Assembly: GCF_015354315.1 (NCBI RefSeq)
Contig: NZ_JADKYY010000010.1
Location: forward strand, 21,844-85,843
Origin: Planobacterium oryzisoli
Lineage (GTDB): Bacteria; Bacteroidota; Bacteroidia; Flavobacteriales; Weeksellaceae
Direction: 5' to 3'
Length of the DNA: 64,000 bases
Positions 45,543 to 55,006 of the stretch are shown here, one piece after another. The position numbers and the translations under genes are program-made. The notes beneath the pieces are model-generated. The model saw nothing but the letters and a program-made list of their open reading frames with translations. It made no database searches and was not told the origin of the DNA. The stretch's first letter is position 1. Each line of letters opens with the position of its first letter.

Positions 45543-46940
45543 ATGAAAAATATATTTAAATTTTTACTAATGGCTCTAATGGTGCCTTTGTTCCTGCAGT
45601 CATGCCGCGAGGATGATTTCACTATGCAAAGTCCTGAGCCTTCATTTGAACTCTACAGTACTACATTGAGTTCCAGTGTACTCTACCCAACAATGGCAGA
45701 TAATACCTTCCGCCTGGCCTGGGATAATTCCTTATCTAATGCAAGTGAGTACACGGTGCATATCTCTGCGACAGAAGATTTTGCAAGCCCTGTGACGTTG
45801 GGAACTTCTTCAAGTACTAATTTCACTACCACCATAGGAGATTTAAACGAAGCGCTTATTCAGGCAGGATTTGCTCCGTACCGCGCGCAGAAGGTGTATA
45901 TAAAAGTAACTTCGGGCGCGAACACATCCAATGTGATTAATTTCGATGTGACACCATACCCATCTGCCAAGCCGGTAATTACCTCTCCAAGTGCGGGGGC
46001 AAGTATTGTACTGAGCGGAGAGCTTCCATTGGATATTGCAACCACAATTTCATGGTCCGACTACGAGTACGGAACAGACGTTTCCTATTTTGTTGAAGTA
46101 GCCAAGAAAGGATCTACGGATTTTGCAGCAGTTGGTACGGTGGAGAATGAAACCTCTCTTGAGGTTAGCCACAAGGTATTAAACGATGCCGTACTTAAGC
46201 TCGGACTTATGGCAGGAGTAGCTGCAGAAGTCGATCTTCGGGTTACTGCTACCACTAAATCGGTGGGTGGAACTATAACAGCGGTATCGACTCCAGTAAC
46301 TATCAGTGTTACTCCGTACGTCGCATTCAAAGATCTGTTCCTAGTAGGTGAAGCTGTGGCAGCCGGATGGAGTACCAACAATAATAACCAGGCTTTATTC
46401 CGCGATCCTGTAAATACAAATAAATTTTATTTTACCGGGTATTTTAATTCTGGAGGATTTAAGGTATTAGAAACCTTAGGAGATAATACGTGGAGTTCTC
46501 AATGGGGAGTACGTGGAACAGGTATAGGTACTGTGGATGCTACGGGTGATCCTGATACATTTGTAATTCCTGCCGCAGGATATTATACTTTTGAAATGGA
46601 TATTGTAGCCAAAACCTATTCTATCACACCGTATACCGGTTCAACAGCAACTACATATAACCGCATTGGTCTTATTGGTGGCTTTACAGGATGGGGTAGT
46701 GATGTAGCGCTTACCAAGTCTACTTTTGATCCGCACCAGTGGACGCTTTACGATGTAGAGCTTCCTGTTGGTGAGGTGAAATTCCGCGCCGAGAATGGCT
46801 GGGATATATCTTGGGGTGGTGCGACGGAGATCTCCGGAGTTGCCACTTTACAAGGGCCAAACATCAACGTTTCCCAAGCGGGAATCTATGATGTATATTT
46901 CAACGATCTGACGGGTGCATACCTTCTTATTAAGAAATAA
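45543..46940 (+). CDS. susF: SusF/SusE-like starch-binding lipoprotein
   Basis: A 465-aa lipoprotein (lipobox LQSC) with the same layout as the upstream SusE-like protein but with a second Ig-like domain inserted: two Ig-type domains (~25-145 and ~150-255) then two binding modules (LFLVGEAVAAGWSTNNNNQ and GLIGGFTGWGSDVAL). The GW motifs are likely starch-contact aromatics. It would sit on the cell surface with SusD and SusE. A hairpin terminator lies 20 bases after its stop, within the locus. Confidence 0.85.
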   Translation: MKNIFKFLLMALMVPLFLQSCREDDFTMQSPEPSFELYSTTLSSSVLYPTMADNTFRLAWDNSLSNASEYTVHISATEDFASPVTLGTSSSTNFTTTIGDLNEALIQAGFAPYRAQKVYIKVTSGANTSNVINFDVTPYPSAKPVITSPSAGASIVLSGELPLDIATTISWSDYEYGTDVSYFVEVAKKGSTDFAAVGTVENETSLEVSHKVLNDAVLKLGLMAGVAAEVDLRVTATTKSVGGTITAVSTPVTISVTPYVAFKDLFLVGEAVAAGWSTNNNNQALFRDPVNTNKFYFTGYFNSGGFKVLETLGDNTWSSQWGVRGTGIGTVDATGDPDTFVIPAAGYYTFEMDIVAKTYSITPYTGSTATTYNRIGLIGGFTGWGSDVALTKSTFDPHQWTLYDVELPVGEVKFRAENGWDISWGGATEISGVATLQGPNINVSQAGIYDVYFNDLTGAYLLIKK

Positions 46941-46960
46941 ATCATGCCTATTTAAAAGGA

Positions 46961-46990
46961 AAAACTGTTGCTTTTAGCAGCAGTTTTTTT
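46961..46990 (+). terminator. Internal terminator between susF and the GH97 gene
   Basis: AAACTGTTGC (46961-46971 region) pairs with GCAGCAGTTT, one G-T wobble, 5-base loop, then a run of eight T. It lies inside the locus and probably lowers, rather than abolishes, transcription of the enzymes downstream. Confidence 0.8.
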
Positions 46991-47019
46991 TATATTTAAT
47001 GATTGTAAATTCAGCTATT

Positions 47020-49176
47020 ATGTTAAAAATTAAATTAAGTGCATTTGCTGTGGTAGTAGGCAGTATGCTTTTGAATGCACAGACACTTAGCTCTCCAAAT
47101 GGTGAGTTTAAAATGGAGTTCAGTTTAAAGAACGGATCCCCGTATTATAACTTAAAATATAAAGGTGAGACCGTGGTTGAAGACTCAAGGCTTGGCCTAC
47201 GGCTCCTGAAAGACGGTGATATACAATTCGCATCAGAATTAGAACGAAAGGACCAACAGGGACAAGATCTCTTGGAAGGATTCGTTAAAACAAAAGAGGA
47301 ATTTTCCAGCAAAAATGAAAAGTGGGATCCTGTCTTAGGAGAGAAAAAAACCTATGTGAATCATTACAATGAACTTGCTGTAACTTTAAATCAAACAGCC
47401 AACGAGCGCCACATAATAGTAAAGTTCCGACTTTTCAACGATGGGCTGGGTTTTCGTTACGAGTTTCCTGAGCAAAAGAACTTGAATTATTTCGTAATCC
47501 AGGAAGAAGATTCAGAAATTGATTTGCCATGGGACGCGAAGGCCTGGTGGCTTACTGGTGATTATGATTCACAGGAGTACCAAACGCAAACCACCAATAT
47601 TTCTGAGATTCCACAGCGCTGGCCAAGCTCTTACGATGGAAATGCTTCTCAGACTACCATCAAGAATGCGGTGCAGTCACCGCTGATGCTTAAAAAAGAA
47701 GGAAAGCAGCCTCTGTATATAAATTTGGCAGAAGCGGCCGTGGTGAATTATGCTGCCTCGAATCTGGAAGTGGATGCAACCACCTACAAATTTAAGACGC
47801 ATCTGACCCCGGACGGGCAGGGCGCTAAGGGGTATATTCAAACACCCGCCGTGAGTCCTTGGAGAACTATTATCGTCTCCGATAAAGCAGAGGAAGTCCT
47901 CGACTCCAAGATGCTTTTCAATCTGAATGAACCTACGCACTACAAAGACACTTCGTACATCAAACCAACCAAGTATATGGGCGTTTGGTGGGAAATGATC
48001 ATTGGAAAATCGCAGTGGGCTTATTCAACAGCCAAAAATGTACATATCGGAAAGACCGATTTCTCTAGCCTTACGCCCAATGGTAATCATGCAGCAAATA
48101 ATACCAAAGTTAAAGAGTATATCGATTTTGCTTCAGCACATGGATTTGATGCACTATTAATAGAAGGCTGGAACGCTGGCTGGGAGGACTGGTTTGGACA
48201 CTCCAAAGAATTTGTATTTGATTTCATTACACCATACCCGGATTTTGATATTGAAATGCTCAACCAGTATGCACATCAGAAAGGTATACGTCTTATGATG
48301 CACCACGAAACGTCTGGTTCTGCAACAAATTACGAGCGTTGGGCTGACAAGGCTTTTCAACTTATGAACAAATACGGTTACCCATCAGTTAAAACAGGCT
48401 ATGTGGGTAACATCATTCCCCGAGGGGAGCACCATTATTCCCAATGGACGATAAATCACTATTTGCGTATTGCCGAGAAGGCACATGAGTATAAGATTAT
48501 GGTGAATTCGCACGAGAGTGTGCGTCCGAGTGGTCAAAGCAGGACCTATCCGAACTGGATTGCAGCGGAAGCAGCAAGAGGTACAGAGTTCGAGGCTTTT
48601 GGTGGAAATAACCCAGACCATCAGACTATTTTACCTTTTACGCGTTTCATGGGAGGACCAATGGACTACACTCCGGGGATCTTTCAAACCAAGCTGGATT
48701 ATTACTTCCCGGGTGATAAACGTTTTGTAAAAACAACACTTGCGAAGCAACTTGCTTTGTATGTGGTAATGTATAGTCCTTTGCAGATGGCGGCAGATCT
48801 ACCGGAAAATTATCAGCGCCATTTGGATGCTTTTCAATTCATCAAGGATGTGGCAGCCGATTGGGACGATACAGTGATACTTTCTGCAGAACCAGGAGAC
48901 TACATCCATACAGCGCGTAAAGCTAAAGGAAAGGATGAGTGGTTTGTAGGAGGGATTACGGATGAAAATGCACGGCGATTCACCGTCGATTTTTCCTTCC
49001 TTCCTAAAGGTAAAAAATACGAGGCTACTGTCTATCAGGATGGAAAAGACGCCGACTATATTTCCAATCCACAGAGTTACCACATATTCAAGAAAACAGT
49101 GAGCAGTAAATCAAAAATCAGCATAGATCTAGCACGAAGCGGTGGGTATGCAATTTCTCTAAAGCCACTCAAATAA
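47020..49176 (+). CDS. susB: Glycoside hydrolase family 97 alpha-glucosidase (SusB-like)
   Basis: A ~718-aa periplasmic alpha-glucosidase that releases glucose from maltodextrins. The start at 47020 (MLKIKLSAFAVVVGSML) gives a cleaner signal peptide ending LNAQ; ATG 46999 adds seven residues. Domains: N-terminal beta-sandwich (~25-290, ending PWRTIIVSDKAE), then the barrel with YMGVWWEMIIG, DALLIEGWNAGWEDWFG, MHHETSG (candidate base Glu), NSHESVRPSGQSRTYPNW and AAEAARGTEFEAF (candidate acid Glu), and a C-terminal beta domain. The Glu pattern is that of the inverting GH97 group. It is the third functional layer after surface capture and import. Confidence 0.92.
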   Translation: MLKIKLSAFAVVVGSMLLNAQTLSSPNGEFKMEFSLKNGSPYYNLKYKGETVVEDSRLGLRLLKDGDIQFASELERKDQQGQDLLEGFVKTKEEFSSKNEKWDPVLGEKKTYVNHYNELAVTLNQTANERHIIVKFRLFNDGLGFRYEFPEQKNLNYFVIQEEDSEIDLPWDAKAWWLTGDYDSQEYQTQTTNISEIPQRWPSSYDGNASQTTIKNAVQSPLMLKKEGKQPLYINLAEAAVVNYAASNLEVDATTYKFKTHLTPDGQGAKGYIQTPAVSPWRTIIVSDKAEEVLDSKMLFNLNEPTHYKDTSYIKPTKYMGVWWEMIIGKSQWAYSTAKNVHIGKTDFSSLTPNGNHAANNTKVKEYIDFASAHGFDALLIEGWNAGWEDWFGHSKEFVFDFITPYPDFDIEMLNQYAHQKGIRLMMHHETSGSATNYERWADKAFQLMNKYGYPSVKTGYVGNIIPRGEHHYSQWTINHYLRIAEKAHEYKIMVNSHESVRPSGQSRTYPNWIAAEAARGTEFEAFGGNNPDHQTILPFTRFMGGPMDYTPGIFQTKLDYYFPGDKRFVKTTLAKQLALYVVMYSPLQMAADLPENYQRHLDAFQFIKDVAADWDDTVILSAEPGDYIHTARKAKGKDEWFVGGITDENARRFTVDFSFLPKGKKYEATVYQDGKDADYISNPQSYHIFKKTVSSKSKISIDLARSGGYAISLKPLK

Positions 49177-49190
49177 ATTTCTTCTAAGAT

Positions 49191-49221
49191 GCGCCTGCCC
49201 TATAGGCAGGCGCTTTTATTT
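49191..49221 (+). terminator. Internal terminator between the GH97 and GH13 genes
   Basis: GCGCCTGCC (49191-49199) pairs perfectly with GGCAGGCGC (49205-49213), with loop CTATA, then a T-rich tract. The ATG at 49189 of the longer GH13 frame overlaps it. Confidence 0.85.
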
Positions 49222-49233
49222 TCGTTTTTAACT

Positions 49234-51090
49234 ATGAAAAAATTACTTGCTATTTGTTTTGTTCTGCTGTTTGTGGCAGTCCAAGCGCAGATTAAGAAGG
49301 TAGAACCTGCTTTTTGGTGGAAAGGTATGACCGAGTCCAAATTGCAAATTTTACTTTATGGAGACAAGATAGCTTCCTATCAGGTGGAGCTTTCTGAGGG
49401 TCTTGCCATTGAGAAAGTAGAAAAGGTAGAAAATCCGAACTACCTTTTTGTCACAGTGGATACCGATAAAATAGACGGTCGATTTTTTACGCTCTACCTA
49501 AAGAAAGCAGGGCGTACCGTGGACAGCTATAAGTACGAACTAAAGGAGCGACAAGCCAATTCAAGGGACCGTAGGTCTTTTTCCTCAAAAGATGTGGTGT
49601 ACCTAATAATGCCCGATCGTTTTGCCAATGGAGATGAAAGTAACGACTCGGTGAAAGAGCTTACTGAAAAAGCAGACCGATCTAATCCAAACGGCAGACA
49701 TGGCGGTGACCTGCGGGGTATTATCAACAACCTGGATTACCTTCATAGTCTGGGAGCAACAGCGCTCTGGCTGACCCCCGCTAATCAGGATAATGAAAAG
49801 CGAACGAGTTATCATGGGTATGCGCAGACCGACCTGTATCAGATTGACCGCCGATACGGCACCAATGAGGAGTATGTCGAACTAAGCAATGAACTGCAGA
49901 AAAGGGGGATGCTGCTCATTCAAGATTACGTCACCAACCACTGGGGTATATCTCATTGGATGATTCAGGACCTTCCTTCCAGAGACTGGATTCACCAATT
50001 TGAGGATGGGGAAGGTGCATACGGCTTTAAGCGTTCTAACTACAGAACAACGACCCAACTTGATCCCAATGCCTCAGATATTGATACGAAAGAGGCTCTA
50101 AACGGGTGGTTTGACACTACTATGCCGGATTTAAACCAAAGTAATCCGTTTCTTTTAAACTATTTGAAACAAAATGCAATCTGGTGGATCGAGTATGCCA
50201 ACCTGGGTGGAATGCGGGTAGATACCTATCCCTACAACAACAAGGAGGCAATGGCCGAATGGGTCAAAGCTATAACCAAGGAATATCCTCATTTTAATGT
50301 AGTGGGAGAAGCTTGGATGTACAGTCCTGCCCATATTGCATACTGGCAGAAGGATTCTCCAATTGCTGCCATAGACGGATACAACTCCAATTTGCCATCC
50401 GTTATGGATTTTACACTTTATACTGATCTTTCTTCTGCATTAAAAGAGCAAGAGAGTTGGGATAAGGGAATGGTTAAAATTTATAACGCACTAAGTAATG
50501 ATCTTCTTTATACGAATGTTAATAATATAATGGTCTTCTTTGAAAACCATGATACCGAACGGTGGAACGAGATCTTTGAATCCAATCCAAAAGCCTATCA
50601 GATGGCTCTGACCTTAGTCTCTACCATCCGAGGTATTCCACAGATCTATTACGGTTCGGAGATTGGAATGCGTGGAAAAAAGAGTCTTGGGGATGCCGAT
50701 ATCCGCCACGATTTTCCTGGTGGTTGGAAAGAAGATAGCACAAATGCTTTTATAAGTGACAAACGTACTGTGGTGCAGAAGGAGTTTTATGACATCACAT
50801 CGAAAATACTCAATTGGAGAAAATCCAAGGATGTGGTACATAACGGAAAAACTACCCACTATATGCCGGAGAACGGAGTATATGTGTACTTTAGGTATAA
50901 TTCCAAGGACCGAATAATGGTCGTGCTTAATAACAGCGAGCAGACGCAAAAGCTATCACTGAGCCGGTTTGCACAGAATTTAGAAGGAAGTATCGAAGGC
51001 ACAGATGTGGTGAGTGGAAACCGCGTGGATTTAAAGGCTGATTTCTTAGAAGTATCTGCTAAAACCTCACTTATATTAGAAATACAATAA
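49234..51090 (+). CDS. Alpha-amylase family GH13 enzyme, cyclomaltodextrinase/neopullulanase type (SusA-like)
   Basis: A 618-aa exported GH13 enzyme acting on maltodextrins or cyclodextrins. Start set at ATG 49234 (MKKLLAICFVLLFVAVQAQ), since the longer frame starts in the preceding terminator. An N-terminal cyclomaltodextrinase-type domain (~22-110), then the barrel: catalytic Asp330 in GMRVDTYPY, Glu359 in VVGEAWMY, Asp440 in FFENHDTER; also YLIMPDRFANGDESND and IPQIYYGSEIGM. A C-terminal beta domain ends in LKADFLEVSAKTSLILEIQ. Stop and next start overlap by one base (TAATG). Confidence 0.93.
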   Translation: MKKLLAICFVLLFVAVQAQIKKVEPAFWWKGMTESKLQILLYGDKIASYQVELSEGLAIEKVEKVENPNYLFVTVDTDKIDGRFFTLYLKKAGRTVDSYKYELKERQANSRDRRSFSSKDVVYLIMPDRFANGDESNDSVKELTEKADRSNPNGRHGGDLRGIINNLDYLHSLGATALWLTPANQDNEKRTSYHGYAQTDLYQIDRRYGTNEEYVELSNELQKRGMLLIQDYVTNHWGISHWMIQDLPSRDWIHQFEDGEGAYGFKRSNYRTTTQLDPNASDIDTKEALNGWFDTTMPDLNQSNPFLLNYLKQNAIWWIEYANLGGMRVDTYPYNNKEAMAEWVKAITKEYPHFNVVGEAWMYSPAHIAYWQKDSPIAAIDGYNSNLPSVMDFTLYTDLSSALKEQESWDKGMVKIYNALSNDLLYTNVNNIMVFFENHDTERWNEIFESNPKAYQMALTLVSTIRGIPQIYYGSEIGMRGKKSLGDADIRHDFPGGWKEDSTNAFISDKRTVVQKEFYDITSKILNWRKSKDVVHNGKTTHYMPENGVYVYFRYNSKDRIMVVLNNSEQTQKLSLSRFAQNLEGSIEGTDVVSGNRVDLKADFLEVSAKTSLILEIQ

Positions 51091-51608
51091 TGAACCGAAT
51101 CGCATTTGCACTGTTTTTTCTGGTGTTGAGTACCGCACTCGGCGCTCAGCAGAAGTTGCCTGACTCAGAAGCCAAAGAGCAAGTAGGGGAAATTTTGGAC
51201 CGTCTAAACCAGTACGCTCACACTACAGACTTTGATTCTTATTTTTCTTTGTTTGCGGACCAAAGTACTTTTGTCGGTACTGATGCAACGGAGGTTTGGA
51301 ACAAACAAGAGTTTATGGAATACGCTCGGCCACACTTTAAAAAAGGGAAGGCCTGGAGTTTTACCTCTCTGAAACGAAATATCGTTGTCTCCCATGACAC
51401 GCGTTATGCCTGGTTCAATGAGCTACTTTCAACCCAAATGCTACTTTGCAGAGGTTCTGGAATCTTAGAGAAAATCAACGGTACTTGGCAGATACGCCAA
51501 TATGTACTTTCGATGACTATTCCTAACGAAGTAGTTTCTCAGGTGGTCGAAGGGAAAAAGGCGCTGGAGGAGCCATTGATAGAAAATCTTAATCAAAAAA
51601 CACACTAA
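51090..51608 (+). CDS. Exported SnoaL/NTF2-like protein
   Basis: A 172-aa protein with a signal peptide (1-19, ending LGAQ) and an NTF2-like fold: helices then TDFDSYFSLFADQSTFVGTDATEVW, KQEFMEYARPHFKKGKAWSF and a C-terminal sheet with SGILEKINGTWQIRQYVLSM. This is the SnoaL_3 type pattern, found in many periplasmic proteins of no fixed function. It shares one base with the GH13 gene and is eight bases before the transporter gene, so it is a committed part of this sugar unit, but its role is unknown. Confidence 0.82.
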   Translation: MNRIAFALFFLVLSTALGAQQKLPDSEAKEQVGEILDRLNQYAHTTDFDSYFSLFADQSTFVGTDATEVWNKQEFMEYARPHFKKGKAWSFTSLKRNIVVSHDTRYAWFNELLSTQMLLCRGSGILEKINGTWQIRQYVLSMTIPNEVVSQVVEGKKALEEPLIENLNQKTH

Positions 51609-51616
51609 TATCAATT

Positions 51617-52975
51617 ATGGATAAACGTATAAAACCACGTCTTTCGCAAGCGCAGATCATTAATATGAGTATGGGTTTTCTGGGAATCCAGATGGCCTTC
51701 GGATTGCAAAATGGCAACGCAAGTAGGATTCTTCAAAACTTCGGGGCCGATGTGCACCATCTCTCCTGGTTCTGGTTAGTAGCACCCTTTACAGGACTGA
51801 TCGTACAGCCCATTATAGGGCATTTAGGCGATCATACATGGTCTGAAAAGTGGGGACGTCGCAAGCCATATTTTTTAATAGGGGCTCTGCTTACTGCCAT
51901 CGGCCTGGTGTTTCTGCCCAACAGTGCCTCGGTAAGTGTATTCCTTGCAGGCGGGGTGCTGGTATTTGCGGTTTTGTTTTTGGCGATGATGGATGCTTCT
52001 ATCAATGTAGCCATGGAGCCTTTCCGTGCGCTGGTAGGTGATATGCTTCCTAAAAGTCAAGGAACCGTAGGATTTTCCGTTCAAACGATCCTTATCGGCA
52101 TCGGAGCGGTGATTGGGTCAAATATGCCTTTGTGGCTGACGAATCTTGGGATTTCCAATACCGCAGCGGAGGGTTTTGTTCCGGATTCAGTAATTTACTC
52201 CTTTTATATTGGTGCTGCTATCCTATTGTTGACCATTCTCTATACCGTCCTTACGACTAAGGAATACTCTCCCGCAGATTTCAGAGCGTTTTCACAGGAG
52301 GAAACTGAGCAGCCGGAAGAAAAAGCTAGGCTTACGGATATATTTAAAGATTTCGCAAAGATACCCCCTCTTATGAAGAGCTTAGGATTGGTCCAGTTTT
52401 TCTCGTGGTTCGCGCTTTTCACCATGTGGGTTTATACAACTACCTCAGTGGCTACGCACCACTATGGGTTGGCACCGTCTGATGCTTCTTCGCCGGAATT
52501 CAATGCCGCAGGTAATTTGGTAGGGGAGCTATTCGGCTATTACAATCTATTTGCTATTGGCTTTGCATTTCTTCTGACGCCGCTTTCACGACGGATCGGT
52601 AAAAAGCAGACACACGCCCTTGCTTTACTTAGTGGAGGGGTGGGGCTCATTTCCATGTTTTACATTGAGAATCCTTCGCATTTGTGGATTTCTATGATCG
52701 GAGTTGGTTTTGCATGGGCTAGTATTCTTGCCATGCCATACGCTATGCTTATTCATGCGATACCTATGCGGAAAATGGGTGTGTATATGGGAATATTCAA
52801 CTTCTTTATCGTGCTTCCTCAAATAGTTAATGGAGTCTTTGGCGGCCCTATCGTAAATGCATTGTTTGCCAATTACGCCATCGGATATGTCGTGGTAGGT
52901 GGTGTTTCTATGATTTTAGCTGCCCTGATCACGCTAAACCTTAAAGGTGTAGGAAAGGATGAAGTAGTAGTATAA
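51617..52975 (+). CDS. SLC45-like sugar:cation symporter (MFS)
   Basis: A 452-aa inner-membrane transporter with about twelve helices. The loop after helix 2 reads GHLGDHTWSEKWGRRKPYF, the typical form of the GPH/SLC45 group; the protein also has FLGIQMAFGLQNGNASRILQ near the N-terminus and LMKSLGLVQFFSWFALFTMW midway, common to SLC45-like maltose or sucrose carriers. As the last gene of the locus it is a likely maltose or glucose importer after hydrolysis by the enzymes upstream (inference from context). A terminator follows. Confidence 0.9.
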   Translation: MDKRIKPRLSQAQIINMSMGFLGIQMAFGLQNGNASRILQNFGADVHHLSWFWLVAPFTGLIVQPIIGHLGDHTWSEKWGRRKPYFLIGALLTAIGLVFLPNSASVSVFLAGGVLVFAVLFLAMMDASINVAMEPFRALVGDMLPKSQGTVGFSVQTILIGIGAVIGSNMPLWLTNLGISNTAAEGFVPDSVIYSFYIGAAILLLTILYTVLTTKEYSPADFRAFSQEETEQPEEKARLTDIFKDFAKIPPLMKSLGLVQFFSWFALFTMWVYTTTSVATHHYGLAPSDASSPEFNAAGNLVGELFGYYNLFAIGFAFLLTPLSRRIGKKQTHALALLSGGVGLISMFYIENPSHLWISMIGVGFAWASILAMPYAMLIHAIPMRKMGVYMGIFNFFIVLPQIVNGVFGGPIVNALFANYAIGYVVVGGVSMILAALITLNLKGVGKDEVVV

Positions 52976-52998
52976 ATTGCATTTCTTTAATTTTAATC

Positions 52999-53043
52999 GA
53001 TGCTCTGAGTGATGGTTCTGGCCACTTGCTTAGAGCATCTTTA
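52999..53043 (+). terminator. Terminator of the starch locus
   Basis: GATGCTCT (52999-53006) pairs with AGAGCATC (53032-53039), with an inner stem, and T residues follow. Confidence 0.75.
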
Positions 53044-53118
53044 TTATCCTACATCAATGCGTATGTACATACTTATCAGGAAATTTGCGATTGAAATTAT
53101 CATTTAATAAATCACAAT

Positions 53119-53835
53119 ATGAAAATTCAATTGCATAAAGCCAAGAATAGAGGTTACGCGGACCACGGTTGGCTAAAGAGCTATCATTCCTTTAGTTTTG
53201 CTAATTATTATAATCCCCAACGTATGCATTTTGGAGCTCTGCGGGTTCTCAATGACGATTACGTGGAGGGAGGAATGGGTTTTGGAGCGCATCCCCACCG
53301 GGATATGGAAATAATCTCAATTCCTTTGTCAGGGGATCTCGAACATCAAGACTCTATGGATACTCGAGCAGTAATTAGGCGCGGTGAAATACAAGTGATG
53401 AGCGCGGGCCGTGGAGTACGACATAGTGAGTTTAACAAAAACCCAGATATACCGGTAGAGTTTTTACAGATCTGGATAGTGCCGGACACGCTCGGAGTGG
53501 AGCCGCGTTATGCACAGATGCCGATGGAATTTGAGGAGAAAACGGATCAGTTTCACCTCATTATAGCACCTAAATCCGAAGGCAAAGGCCTTTGGATTCA
53601 CCAAAATGCATGGTTTTCCATAGGTAAATTTACCGTTGAATCTGAGCAGCACTACGCAATAAACCGCTCTGGTAATGGAGTCTTTCTCTTTGTGCTGGAA
53701 GGTGGGGTCCAAGTGGAAGGCCATCAACTGGATCGCAGAGATGCTATCGCGATTGAACAGGCGCAGCAATTTACAATGACCATTGAAGCGGGAACAACTT
53801 TGCTTCTAATGGAAGTCCCAATGCTTGAACTTTAA
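53119..53835 (+). CDS. Pirin family protein
   Basis: A 238-aa bicupin. The N-terminal cupin has FGALRVLNDDYVEGGMGFG and GAHPHRDMEIISIPLSGDLE with the metal-binding His pair, then HQDSM and GRGVRHSEFN. The C-terminal cupin has lost most metal ligands. Bacterial pirins may have quercetinase activity or act as redox-linked regulators; no partner is visible. Length is normal. It converges with the DUF808 gene, 42 bases away. Confidence 0.93.
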   Translation: MKIQLHKAKNRGYADHGWLKSYHSFSFANYYNPQRMHFGALRVLNDDYVEGGMGFGAHPHRDMEIISIPLSGDLEHQDSMDTRAVIRRGEIQVMSAGRGVRHSEFNKNPDIPVEFLQIWIVPDTLGVEPRYAQMPMEFEEKTDQFHLIIAPKSEGKGLWIHQNAWFSIGKFTVESEQHYAINRSGNGVFLFVLEGGVQVEGHQLDRRDAIAIEQAQQFTMTIEAGTTLLLMEVPMLEL

Positions 53836-53877
53836 GTAAAAGCTCAGACTATAATGAAGTGGCAGCAAAGTATGGAT

Positions 53878-54747
53878 CTAACTTTTCCCAAATCCTGGAG
53901 ACACTTTTTTTATACCAGCCACTACAGCCACGGCTACAATACCTACCAGGAGTCCAAGGACCATCTGTTTGATCCACGAAGGTAGTTGCGGCACTAAATG
54001 ATGTACCCATTCAATATTGTGGTCAAAGATTCCACCAGAAACGAGCAGCAGTGCAAGGGTTCCTACCACCCCTAAGGTTTTTATCACCCAAGGAAGTGCA
54101 TTAACTAGCATATTACCTACCTTATACACTGGCTGGCGCTCCGAGGAGCTCTTCATCAAACGAAATCCTGCATCGTCCATTCGCACTATTAGTGCAACGA
54201 TTCCATACACACCCACCGTAGCAATTATAGCTACTATCGATACGGTCAATATCTGAATGGTTAAGGATTCGTTGAGAACCGTTCCTAACGCTATGATTAC
54301 AATTTCGATGGACAGGATAAAATCCGTAAGAACGGCGGATTTTATTTTATCTTTTTCAGCTTTTTGACCGTCCTGTTCCAGTTCCTGAACCACTTCTACA
54401 CCATGTTTCTGCCTGTGGAACAAGTACTCAACGATTTTCTCGACACCTTCATAAGCTAAGTAAAGTCCACCAAGAATAAGAATTATGGTGATGGCAGGCG
54501 GATAAAGAAACTGTAAGAGAAAGGCAATTGGTACTATAATGAGTTTATTTAGGAACGAACCCTTCATTATAGACAGCAGCACTGGTATTTCTCGGGAAGA
54601 TAGAAAGCCGGTTGCTTTTTCCGCATTGACTGCCAAGTCGTCTCCTAAAATTCCCGCGGTTTGCTTGGTTGCAACCTTTGCAGTCACTGCTACATCATCC
54701 ATCAAAGCTGCAATATCGTCGAGTATTGCAAAAATTCCTGAGGCCAT
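53878..54747 (-). CDS. DUF808 family membrane protein (YedI-like)
   Basis: A 289-aa inner-membrane protein of the DUF808/YedI family. The N-terminus MASGIFAILDDIAALMDDVA, then VATKQTAGILGDDLAVNAEK, is the family signature; about six hydrophobic helices follow (for example FLYPPAITIILILGGLYLAY), with a charged stretch EVVQELEQDGQKAEKDKIKS in the middle. Function is unknown; in E. coli it is named only. Probably single-gene. Confidence 0.92.
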   Translation of the reverse strand: MASGIFAILDDIAALMDDVAVTAKVATKQTAGILGDDLAVNAEKATGFLSSREIPVLLSIMKGSFLNKLIIVPIAFLLQFLYPPAITIILILGGLYLAYEGVEKIVEYLFHRQKHGVEVVQELEQDGQKAEKDKIKSAVLTDFILSIEIVIIALGTVLNESLTIQILTVSIVAIIATVGVYGIVALIVRMDDAGFRLMKSSSERQPVYKVGNMLVNALPWVIKTLGVVGTLALLLVSGGIFDHNIEWVHHLVPQLPSWIKQMVLGLLVGIVAVAVVAGIKKVSPGFGKS

Positions 54748-54869
54748 TTAGTTTGTTTTTAGTGCATAAAAATAGTGTTTTCTACGAAAGTAAAGGGGGT
54801 TGAATCGTACTAAAATTTTTGAAATGTCACCGTTTTAAATTTTCGGCTACCGGTAAAAATCCTTATTTT

Positions 54870-55006
54870 CGCAATTAATTAAAACATGGAAGATACATGC
54901 TGCAAATTGTTGGTAACAATCTTAATTTTGAAAAAATGGAACCTTTGAAGTGGTGTGAACTCATCAATATATAAGCCGACGTCTGAATAGATTGTCGGCT
55001 TTTTTA
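54870..55006 (+). ncRNA. Possible terminated leader or small RNA upstream of purM
   Basis: The 368-base gap between the DUF808 gene and purM has no long gene. It holds a small hairpin ATTGTT-GGT-AACAAT (54906-54920) and a clear terminator AAGCCGAC (54973-54980)/GTCGGCTT (54994-55001) with six T. A box TATTTTCG at ~54863-54870 deviates from TAnnTTTG by one base and could be the promoter. It could be an independent small RNA or an attenuated purM leader; a 20-codon frame (54886-54948, two adjacent Cys codons) lies within it. I recognise no known riboswitch. Confidence 0.4.
54973..55006 (+). terminator. Terminator upstream of purM
   Basis: AAGCCGAC (54973-54980) pairs perfectly with GTCGGCTT (54994-55001), followed by T. 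A second CCGAC at 55012-55016 could pair with the same GTCGG. Confidence 0.8.

Noticed and set aside
49189..49233. N-terminal extension of the GH13 enzyme
   Set aside because: Its ATG overlaps a 9-bp GC-rich terminator stem; ATG 49234 starts a good signal peptide.
54886..54948. Twenty-codon leader peptide before purM
   Set aside because: Composition is not enriched for any relevant amino acid and there is no sign of regulated codons; kept only as a note within the RNA candidate.
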